Origin: Marchantia polymorpha subsp. ruderalis
Lineage: Eukaryota > Streptophyta > Marchantiopsida > Marchantiales > Marchantiaceae
NCBI GenBank assembly: GCA_037833965.1
Contig: AP031351.1
Coordinates: 13,652,501-13,716,500 of the forward strand
DNA length: 64,000 nucleotides
Direction: 5' to 3'
Position 1 is the first letter of the stretch, and the number at the start of each line of letters is the position of its first letter. Positions 40,001 to 49,673 of the stretch are shown here, one piece after another. The position numbers and the translations under genes are program-made. The notes under the pieces were generated by a model. It saw only the letters and a program-made list of their open reading frames with translations, did no database searches and was not told the DNA's origin.

Positions 40001-43000
40001 TTGAAAGAAGCATCATTTAACTTGGAGAGAGTCAGTCCATCATATGCATTCCATCAAATAATGTTCATTTTAGAGAATGTATATATTTTGATTTTAATGA
40101 ATATAACAGAAACTAGAAATTAAGCTTTCGCACACTTTCTCTAATACAGTAGGCTTGATATAAGCCCTTAGGCTTATATCAACCCATCGATACTTAGGCT
40201 TTTTCTTTCCCTTTCATATAAAGATATTCAATAAATTTGATTAAAATGAATACAAAAATATTCTTTATATGAGAAATCAACCTCCTATCCATATCCTATC
40301 TCCATATCCATGATAAGATAGTTATACTGTGTCCATTGATAGGCAACAAGCCATATGACAAATAGAAGAAAATGTGTGGATTGAGTTGATACATATTCTC
40401 GTACAAAAGCTAGATAGTTCTAATTTGCATTCATGGTGGAAGTAATATTCACCTCATGCATCTTGGAATAAATATCAATCTCAACTTGACTCTTTTTAAT
40501 TTTGAAAGTTAGGAAACTATAAGATTTTTGTATGAGGAAAAATTATATAAATTAAAAGTGATCAAAGTAAAGAACGTATAATATATATTTTTGAAGAGTG
40601 ATGTTTTAGAATAAGATAATCATACATAAGTACGTACATGCAAAAGAAAATTTTTGCTATTTTTAATTCAAACATTAAAAGTATGTTCAATGTTTGTCCA
40701 TAACACAATGTGTATCAAATTTTATATCAATTCTATTAGATTAAATCATGTGATAGTAATTTATAATACAAAGCAAAAAATATAATCCTATCAACAAGAA
40801 GTAACAAGTACATATTATTCATGTGTTTCTTATTCAACACTGTTTCTGAGTTATCTCAAATTAAGATTTAGTAAAACCCACTTCACAACACACAACATCA
40901 TCATTTGACATGTACAGATTATGTAAAAATGTTAATATATGCAAAAATATTATCCATCTTCAAGCACTCAAAACTATCTCAAGTGACATCAAAATTCATC
41001 TTACAAAAAAGTTGAATTCCTAAGCTCCCAATTGGTAGTATTTAATCTTTCGATAACTTCATGATACTTCTGAAATCAGTCAAACATGTAACTATATGCT
41101 AATTTTGCTCTCCAACTTTGACATTTCATAACATGATTTCTATTTGTACGAAATTCTTGATTTTTGACATCAAATGTAGCTCATTTTGTCATGTTTTTTA
41201 ACTTGTCACTTGCTCTTCTTGAATTGCCCAAACATGCCAATAAAACTTTACAAAAGCTTGAAAAAGTTATGAAAAGAGAATACATGACCTCCATCAATGA
41301 TCATATTAAAGTAAAATTAATTAATAAAAATTAAATATTATCATATACTCTTGAATATTTTTAAATATAAAAAATAAAATTATTGTTAGTCCATAAAAAA
41401 TTAAAAAATATCAGACCTCTTCATTCATATGCACAACCATGTACATCCATCTCTTATACATAAATGCTAATCATCAACACTGTTAAGGTAAGTTAAATCA
41501 AATAGTTGTAATCAGATTTCCATACATTCTAGTAATCAAAAAGTAATAAAATGATAAAAAAACTAAGCAACTTGTGTAATTTTGTTAATGAGAATCATCT
41601 TGAGTGATTTAGAATGTTATCGTAATAATTACTTGAACACTATAAAACATTAGGGTTGTTGATATATATATAAATAATCAAAACTTACATAATATTATAT
41701 TATCATGAAAACTATATTTTTTTGTATAGCATACTACTAATCCCAAACTTTTTTTTTCCGGAACTCTCCAAGCCTTAACTATGTCTAGGATAATTGACAT
41801 CCGCTATTTATATTGATTGTTACCTGTCCAGGTACTTGTTGAGTGGTTTCACGGATGAAAGTCCAGCTGTTCAAGACCTTGCCTTTCAACTCATGGAGGA
41901 AGTCGGTCAGCAGTAAGTCGAACAAAACCTCGAACCTTGAAGCATGCGTGACTTGCCGAAGAAAACAGCATGAATTCAGACATCCACATAACTAATTTTT
42001 AGATCTATAGCCTTGCCTGTTTGAAACACGAGAGCCTTCTGAAATAGATACGAGGAGGAGAATGAGAATGAAGTCAAAGACATACAGATTTACCTGCCCG
42101 ACGACATTGATGATCTTCCAGCAGTGGCGGGAAAATCTCTACCAAAAGCCTTCAAATGTCGGTGATCCCACCACGCCACCCTCGCTGTCAGAAGTGTTCT
42201 CTAGACTGGATGGTCAAAACACTCCCCAAAATCTGAGTCAACTGAACTGCCCTGCCATCAACTTTGAGCTGTCGAGTAGTCAGCTCATGTTACTGTATAA
42301 CATTCGCAACGTCGTACGTATCAAAGAGGCATCACAGATCGTGATCCTACTGGAGAGCTTTCATTCCAAAGAAAAATATAACAAACCAGATGAATACTTT
42401 TATTACTATAAACTAATTTAGCCTTCAACTGAACGCTCGGTCTGCACAAGCCCTTTTGTAACACACGGTAAGAACTCTACCGGAACTGACGGAACATGCT
42501 GTGCTGTGATATTCATCTGCAGCCAGGCCGTGTCTGGGTGCTAGAATACTGGTAAGGAACTGTTGTTCGGTCATGCTCCATGCTCTTGGCGGCGACCTCA
42601 GTGCATGGACGTCAGGCACAAAGTCTCTGGCTGCGGACTTTTTACACACCATGCTTCTGTTTGTTGAAGAGCATATCACTATGCATCTCCAACAAGTCGT
42701 CGTTCTGCTCATGAAGGCACTGAAAGAACCACTCATTGAAAAGAAGGTCAGTTCCAAGTGACGAACCTCGTTACAACCTTTGAATTTTCTATCCTCCTTT
42801 CTTTCTTAAACCCTCCGAGGTCCCCTGAAGATATAAATTACATTTGTGCCTATCAACGTTCAGGACAAACACCAGGTTCTCGACCTCGATTATTTTCAGA
42901 AAATCCCTCGTGCAATTGCTCATGGCCTGGCATTCGGTGTGATGCTAGGTTTCGGACTGTGCAAACATTCTTGGACACTTTGTGGACCCAACGGCCTACT

Positions 43001-43496
43001 TGTTAATTATCTTACCTAGAATTACTGGAGAGCTCTGGAGTGATGCCTCTGTTCAGCAGCTTGGACAGGCTGTGAAACTCCTGGCATGTATCATGCAAGG
43101 GAGCCCTGCCAGTTCTCTGAGGAGCCACATTCCGAAGATCTGCTCTGTACTTAGCGAGTCAGATATCATGAAGAGTATCCAGTTGTAAGTGTCCATTGCT
43201 TTCCAAGATACTTCCTTGCTACATGCATGTGAACTTGTTTAATCCAACAGCGGAAATGATGTCATTGTCTGAACTACAATATTCATGTTTACAAGATGTA
43301 CCTCTTTCCAGGGATGTGAATCAAAGCATTGTAGCCGTAACGAAAGAGATGGTGAGAGCTTGGAGTGAGCAGGTTAAAGAAGAAACCATCTCGATCATCT
43401 GGATCCTCCTAAACGCTGCAGCTGCAGCTGACTTTTGCGGAAGGCCAGCCCTGGAAGTGAGACATCTCCTCCTAAACGGCTTCATTTGAAGGTTTC

Positions 43497-43546
<50 letters not shown>

Positions 43547-45943
43547 CGACTTCTGTTCAAACAAGTCACTGTTACTGTATACCACCTCTCGATCATTATG
43601 AACGTGACTATGAAAGTTTAATCCAAAAATATCATTCTTCGATGATTTTTCTAAGACAAGTAATGTGGAAGTCTAGAACTGACCATTGTGAAAACAATAT
43701 TACACTCTCTATTCAAGTTAAGGAACAAACAGAAGTGAGAGATAAAAAAACACTCTATCGAGTATCCCTCACTCCTTGACTCAAAATCAGCTAAAATGCT
43801 TAGTAAGCTCTATTTCATAGCAACCCAGCTCTATGAGATGTGATCAGTATCAACGAAAGATCCGTGGCAAAGTATGTATTAGATCTCTGAAATTTTACTG
43901 AAGAAAAATTCAAGTAACTATCAGTGACTACTAATCTCTGATATTCGTGTCGTAGATTAACATCAGAATCTTTGGCCATTTTTGAGGTTTGAATTTTTAG
44001 TATTGAAGCTCAAAGTTGAAACTAGAAATGTATATAAGGCTTGGAAATTTAGGAAAGCTTCATAGAAATAAATCATAACATGCTAATGATCCTTCGTTGA
44101 GGTACTAATGACACCTGTGGAGTGAAAATGGACCAAACATCTTAGCTGATTTTGAGTTGTTCTAAAATTGAATTATGAAAAATATTAGACAGGGTGTTCT
44201 AATCTCTAATCTCTTTCTTAATTATTTTTTAAAATAGTTTACTTTTCTTTTTCACAGTGTCATGTTATAGAGTTGCACAGCGACGCATTCGTAGAAATAT
44301 AAATTACGATTTATCCTTATGGATGAAACTTTCATAGTAATGTTTGTAAATATAAATTTATATGCGTAAAAAAAATAGATGGTGTCGCTTTAGGGTGAAG
44401 GCTTATTTCTGTGATAACAAGTTACTTCAACGTTACACTAACGAGCAATTTGTATATGAGCAACTGGTCTGTTAAACTCTTATCTGGGCTGGGATGGTAG
44501 GCTGAAGTGATTCTCGGGACGCTTTCGATCGCCTGTGGACACTTGTCTCGAGAAGCCCTCACTGGAGCCTACGGCGAGATGATACTCGATCTATTGCCGC
44601 ACCCGCAATTTTGGGCGATGAGATCTTTAGACATACTCGTTTTCTGTAGAGTGGTCGAAGTTGCCCCACTCGTCCCTCCGACCGTTCTCGAAAGGTGTCC
44701 TCGTGCATTCTCTTGTATTCGAAACATGATGAATTTCGCTTCATACACATCGTCTATTTGATCCTGTTCCCATTACCGACTTCAATGGAAACAGGACGTC
44801 CCCATTCCGATCATTCATTTTGAAATGGCTAACATCGCATTATTGATACACGTGTCAGAGTATTCCGTTTGATCGCCTGGTTTGGAAGAGGCTCCTGGGA
44901 ACCGGAAGCAAAGCTCAGGTTAGTTGGTGCTTCCTGAGCATTGGCTGGCAACATTCCCCCCTTCGATAGCTCGGTGGTGTAGCTGGTAGCTCGATGTTAT
45001 CCCACCCAAATTAATGCAACTTTTTATTTTTCTGCTTTTCCGAGGTTGTTAAAGCATCAGAAAGCTGAACGGTCTCTGGGTAAAATTGCCCCTTGAGAAC
45101 CAATTTCGTTGTGTTCTGAGTTTGTAATGAATCTGTCTTGCCGCGTCCCCGCGTCTACGTTCGATGCAGCAAATTTCGGTAAAGGTGACTGCTTACATTG
45201 TTTCTCTTCTTCGACGTCTTGAAGGTTGATCGGTGCCGTTCACAAAATGATCAGACTCTTCACTGCTCCTACCTCCGGGGAGGCATATCAACCCGGCTCA
45301 GCGGCAGCCTCTGAGATCGAGAAGGGCATAGTTCACACCTTGGAGTACTTCTTTGTGCCTTGCCTTGAGCAGCTGCGTGAAGGTGTAACGACCTTGAAGG
45401 CTCCCGCGTTAGAGACCATTTACGAGATCGTCTCCAGGACTTCCACCAACATTCCGTCTTCCCTCAGCTGGATGTTGTATAAACTGGACGAAGTTGATGA
45501 AGATAAAGAGGAGCCGGACCCAGATGAAGAACTCTCTTCTCTTCCGTTCCCGTCCCGAGGTCCATTCTTCTCTCTGTGAACTAACACAGTCAATAGGGTT
45601 ACCATGTTGTTGTTCTACTTCTTTGGAGCATGTGAGCTTAAAAGTTCATAACAAAGCCTGCCCTGTGCAACAATGCATTTTCCGTTAAAAGTGTGTTTAC
45701 TGTATCCCGAGACGGTGGTTTGCCGTTGTTTCGTTATCTTCCAGATTTACCGTATTATTAGCTTGGTCCTCGTCGGACTCTAAAATCATGGCAGCAGATG
45801 ACTTCATGCGCAGCTTTATGCTATTGCTTAGGTTGATGGACAACTGTATCTGTTCCTTGTTCCTGATCCCTTCTGTCATCATATGCCTACCAGAAACTCT
45901 GCTCGAAGTACTCAAACGTCTGCGAAAATCCACCGGCTCATAG
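37012..45943 (+). CDS. DNAAF5: HEAT-repeat axonemal dynein assembly factor (DNAAF5/HEATR2-like)
   Basis: A cytoplasmic factor that helps preassemble axonemal dynein arms; in plants its use would be in flagellated sperm. Exons: 37012-38336, 38560-38671, 38811-38975, 39080-39225, 39376-39475, 39617-39741, 41832-41912, 42048-42161, 42527-42746, 42949-43184, 43312-43456, 44501-44694, 44859-44918, 45225-45575, 45745-45943. All phases fit and the sum is 3573 bases, 1190 residues. From about residue 335, HEAT-like helices follow the order of animal DNAAF5: YEALHSLHRALL, SSERCRYLAVSML, RSLAHNRHRVRVAALRAIHR, RSIQVREQLLKTVGSWLREL, SGFTDESPAVQDLAFQLMEE, LSAWTSGTKSLAADFL, ILGHFVDPTAYLLIILPRIT, PASSLRSHIPKIC, WEPEAKLRLIGAVHKM. 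Human DNAAF5 is 855 residues; the extra length is a hydrophilic N-terminal region. Intron 6 is 2.1 kb and very AT-rich. The last exon and its donor (GTGAAC) are the least certain. Confidence 0.9.
39764..39840. repeat. Tandem duplication, 38-39-bp unit, within DNAAF5 intron 6
   Basis: Two adjacent copies each start GTGACATCC and end AAGGTCAAGAACTCTTGAT, differing slightly in the middle. Seen directly. Confidence 0.85.
40155..40182. repeat. Perfect hairpin, 12-bp arms, 4-nt loop
   Basis: TTGATATAAGCC, CTTA, GGCTTATATCAA, inside DNAAF5 intron 6. Seen directly. Confidence 0.85.
43498..43542. repeat. Compound microsatellite (AT)n(AG)n in DNAAF5 intron 11
   Basis: About 17 bases of AT repeat followed by 14 AG units, 41 bases downstream of the exon 11 donor. 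Seen directly. Confidence 0.9.
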
Positions 45944-46014
45944 AACGAAGTTGACAACGTTGTCATTCATGTGCGAAAAAAGTGCCCACATGCAAGGAGC
46001 AGGTATGTCACTAG

Positions 46015-46020
46015 TTTATT
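46015..46020 (-). terminator. Polyadenylation signal AATAAA of the strictosidine-synthase-like gene
   Basis: On the minus strand AATAAA lies 56 bases past the stop codon at 46077. Position and sequence fit a near-upstream polyadenylation element. It sits between the two convergent stop codons, so the DNAAF5 3' untranslated region probably overlaps it on the other strand. Confidence 0.55.
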
Positions 46021-46076
46021 TACAATGAGATGATTAACATGATCCGGAAAAGCCTTGCGCAAGGAAGCTACGTCGC

Positions 46077-49000
46077 CTATGCCTCCTTGATTCGCCCAAG
46101 GAACGGAGTACCCAGACTTGACAAATAGACGTAGGATCCAGACCTGAGACCACCGGTGACCTCGTTGATTAATTTGCCGGTGGGATCCTCGTACTTCTTC
46201 AAAACCTGGCCCTGCTCATCCACAACACAGAGCCGTCCCACGGTCTTGCCTGCAGCTAATATATCTATAAAAGTCATCTGCGCTATGATGCTCCTCAGCT
46301 GAACGCCAAATGAGCTATTGAAAATCCAGTCCGTTAACGGGAGGCGCCTCTGCAGTAACCAACGAAAGCATTCCCAACGTTGGCAACTTGCAGTCGCATA
46401 ATTGTCAAGCTTACACAATGCAAAGGTCTTTCCTCTCCGGATCCAGGCAACTGATTTCGAAAACAATCATGCTAGATAGTCATGTCTACAAGCTGTTAAT
46501 ATCTAATTACTTCTAGAATATCTGCAATTTGGCATCCTAGAAAAGATAGTCACTTAGAGTTACTGTACGTTAGGAGAGCCACAAGTATACTACTGCCATA
46601 TGAGGGTACCGGAATTTAGAAATAAAACACACTTGTTAGCTTATCTTTAAAACATATAACTGCGATGTACTCACCCCAGCAATGCCCACGTAAAATTTTC
46701 CATCTTGGTGCTTTACGTTGTCAGGAAAGCCCGGCAAACCATCCAGAAATACATCCATAGTGCCCTTGTTTTCCCCCTTCAGCCAAAAGCGCATCAAGCG
46801 TGCCCTGAATGTGCAACAAGAGAAATGCTCTTACTCAGTATGCAAGAAAAGAGTAGGCATGATAAACAAGGCCCCTGACAGCTGTTACACCGCAGTACAA
46901 GAAATGATTGCATCACGCTCCTCATGGTGACCCTTCAAACAAACACACGGTTATATCTTGCGGATTATAATTCGGCTGGACTCAAATCGAGTATGCAAGA
47001 TCTACATGATTCCTCCAGTACAATATGCAGAGACTAGCTTTAGAACTAAATCTTCGATAATGAAGTGTTCGTTCAAAACACAAGTACGTCGTCGTGGCAA
47101 GAAGGGGGAAACCGTCCAAGTACGTATAGCTGATATACCTGGTAGTTTCGGCTATGACAGCGAATTCTCCATCTCGTGAAATTGCAACTCCATTTGGGAA
47201 CCACATATCCCTCTTCACAACGCTGATTACTTTTGTTACCGGATCGTACTTCAGAAGACGTCCATTAGGACGCGATTCCAATAAGTCCAGTGTGTAATTT
47301 GACCAGCCAAAACTTGAAGACACGTCGGTGAAGTACACACTTCCATCACTGGCAATCGATACCCCATCTGCGAAGCTAAACGCAAAGTTTCGGAAAGTCT
47401 ATATTAAAGTCTCAGACAAACACCGTTTCCTCATAAATCTAACTCCTGCATCTCCGATTGTATAACATGCATATTAAATACATGAGGTCTGGAGGAAACC
47501 AAAACAGCAACCTGGACGTGTAAGCTTTGAGAGATTGATGTGGGATCCAATCCTCAAAATTCTCCCTCTAACTTCTTGGCTGATCTCTGCCTACTGCTTT
47601 CTCAAGAGCGCAACAGAAATCAGTAAATCTGATCTCAGAGTTGGAAATGAAGCTAACTTCCTCACCGAAATAGGGAAACTACTTGCACCAGGAATAAAAT
47701 CTCCAAAGCATGCTCATGGAATATGCTCGCATATGACATGCTCATGGAATATGCTCCACCAGATAGAGTGCCAAGCACTCTACCTGGTGGAGTCATCGGG
47801 TCCTATCACCGAGCCCAGAGAAACCAGGCGCTCCGCTGCGGGGGACAACAATCAATGAATTGTTGCTTTCGCTTTGCATTAGAAAACATCGTGTGAGAAG
47901 ACGGTTGAATGTTGGTCACAGAATTTTCAAAAACTCTAATGAATAGGAAAAGGATGTATCCGGGCCCATGAAACAACACGAACACACGGCAGTGCGGGCA
48001 CTGCTGCATTTTACCGACATTTCGGGTGAGTCCTTTTGTTTCCTGTCAGTAATTCCCTGCAACGAACGAAGTTGACCTCCGTCTATCCAAGGTATAAGCT
48101 TGCACTGTGGGATTTCAGTATTACATTCTCGAGTTTCTGATTCTAGTCACAAAGGCTCTGGGTGATCCATCCTCACGAAAAGACGAGCAAGATGGTGTCT
48201 GCGCTATCGAGGACGATACTACTTTCCGTCGTCTGGCAACATGCAGCACCTTTGACTTGATGAGCGACCCATTATGCCACGCTTGGCGGGTGGAACGGGC
48301 CCCGAATTCGGAATCTACGAATGTTGATTCGAAGGCCAAAGCAGCTGCTCTTTTGAGGGCGATAAACTCGATAGGTGAACGAGCTGGCGATGGGCTCCTT
48401 GTTGACTGTGAGAAGCTCAGAACGACATCATTTATGGGGAAAATTGTCATGTAAGAACGATCCTCTTCACTCGCAGGCAGTAACTACGTCTTAAAAGCAA
48501 TTCTAGATACTATAGTTTAAAAACATTTGGCTAATTGCAGACAGGACTCTGTTTACAGAACATCGAGGGGTTTGGTTCACTCGATCATGCTGTAGCCGAG
48601 AACAGAGGACTCCGGAGATCTTCCCTCTGACGAAACATGTGATCGCAGGTTTGGTCAATTCAGTCAGATGCACCTCCCTGCTTGGTCTCCCTGCAGGCAT
48701 TTCTAAAGGAATGGTTTGCATGGTACGACAGGCACATTCACAGAAAGTAAAGCCTTTTAGTGGCTCAAAACAGGCCGGCGACGGCTGAAAAGTAGGGGTG
48801 AGGCAAATCTGCGATACAAATCTCTTTCACGTGTCAAGATGCAAGATTAACTGACCGACGACGAATGTTCCTTCTGTTCGAGAGTTGGCCATGAATGCAG
48901 TATGGAGCACGCCGACATGACCATGGCCGCACGGAACCTCTCATCTGCAACTTTACTCGTTTGGAATTACCTTCAACTAAAGATGGCGGACTGCCATCTG

Positions 49001-49673
49001 CGAAGTGAGAAATCTCAAGAGCAGAAGTGGAGCATACTTTATGATTGTGCCTTCATCGTCTGTACGTCCAATTGAACGTGCCACTCCGTCAGACAACGAC
49101 ACCTCAAACATGCCCTGATCGCACGAGGCATTCAAGAGGCAAGTGTCAGTAGAATACAAAAATCCGAGTCGATTGTAATTAAGTTTCAGAACCACTGCGA
49201 GGAAAAAGCACACAGGAGGAAGTACGATTTCTCCCCCAGACTGATTGGCAGCCGGAGCTTCGGAGAAACAATTCTTGTAGGTGGATGAAGCCTCCGGTAT
49301 TTATTACCAGAATCGCATCGGCGACGTACAGCACTTGGGGGTCTCCGCCAATGTCTAAGCCTAGAGGACGGCCACCCACAAAGCTGAAGTTGGCGAACTT
49401 CCCGTCGGCGCCCGCCCGCTTGATCCACCCGTCGGCGCAGCCCGCGTACAGGCGCCCGTGCTTATCAAAGGCGATGTCTTCCGGACCTTGGCATCCGACG
49501 CCGAAGCGTTCCATGCCTCGAAGGCTGAAATCCGAAGTCCAGACTCCCGTCGTCGGCAGCGGTCCATAGTCGATTAGCGCAGGAGACACCGGGCTCGCCT
49601 TCTGCAGGCGGAGCACGATGGCTGCCACCGACACGGCCAGCGCTGCCGTGACCATCGCGCACATTGGAGCCAT
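46077..49673 (-). CDS. SSL: Strictosidine synthase-like protein (APMAP-type six-bladed beta-propeller)
   Basis: A secretory or endomembrane protein of the strictosidine synthase-like/APMAP family. Most plant members are not true strictosidine synthases, and substrates are unknown. Exons: 49308-49673, 49038-49114, 47139-47375, 46675-46804 and a last exon ending at the stop at 46077; the first four are in phase (270 codons). Its start is unresolved (about 46460, or the better acceptor just before 46346); length is about 360-400 residues. An N-terminal membrane anchor or signal peptide (ALAVSVAAIVL, residues ~11-21) precedes propeller blades: GPEDIAFDKHGRLYAGCADG, LGMFEVSLSDGVA, GVSIASDGSVYFTDVSSSFG, NGRLLKYDPVT, DMWFPNGVAISRDGEFAVIA, RLMRFWLKGENKGTMDVFLD, GLPGFPDNV, GRLCVVDEQGQVLKKYEDP and YLSSLGTPFLGRI. 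Intron 2 is 1.66 kb and holds a possible nested gene on the other strand. The gene faces DNAAF5 tail to tail, 133 bases apart. Confidence 0.9.
47709..47792. repeat. 20-bp direct repeat followed by a near-perfect hairpin
   Basis: CATGCTCATGGAATATGCTC occurs at 47709-47728 and again at 47737-47756. From 47754 a stem follows: CTCCACCAG, A, TAGAGTGC, loop CAA, then GCACTCTA, C, CTGGTGGAG, ending at 47792. The stem has one unpaired position. It lies in intron 2 of the strictosidine-synthase-like gene. Confidence 0.85.
48107..48595 (+). CDS. Possible nested two-exon reading frame in an intron, unrecognised
   Basis: I do not recognise this frame. On the plus strand an open frame from an ATG at 48107 runs to 48450, where it meets a good donor (GTAAGA, phase 2). 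A good acceptor (CTAATTGCAG) ends at 48540, and joining there continues in frame to a stop at 48593-48595, about 133 residues in all. The peptide includes KAKAAALLRAINSIGERAGD, GLLVDCEKLRTTSFMGKIV and SVYRTSRGLVHSIML. Composition is richer in G+C than flanking intron DNA. It lies wholly inside intron 2 of the strictosidine-synthase-like gene, antisense to it. It could be a small nested gene, a relic exon pair of a displaced gene, or chance; upstream exons are possible since the N-terminal part looks less convincing. Confidence 0.3.

Noticed and set aside
42846-42948. Open frame continuing through 42.86-43.0 kb as an extra DNAAF5 exon
   Set aside because: It puts the conserved ILGHFVDPTAYLLIILPRIT segment out of frame. 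The acceptor at 42946-42948 joins exon 9 directly to that segment in phase.
44961-45000. tRNA-like A-box sequence (TAGCTCGGTGGTGTAGCTGG)
   Set aside because: No matching B-box (GGTTCRANNCC) follows at the right distance and no cloverleaf could be drawn; it lies in a DNAAF5 intron.
45697-45966. 89-codon minus-strand open frame between DNAAF5 and the strictosidine-synthase-like gene
   Set aside because: It is the complement of the proposed last DNAAF5 exon, which is supported by an acceptor and matching phase.
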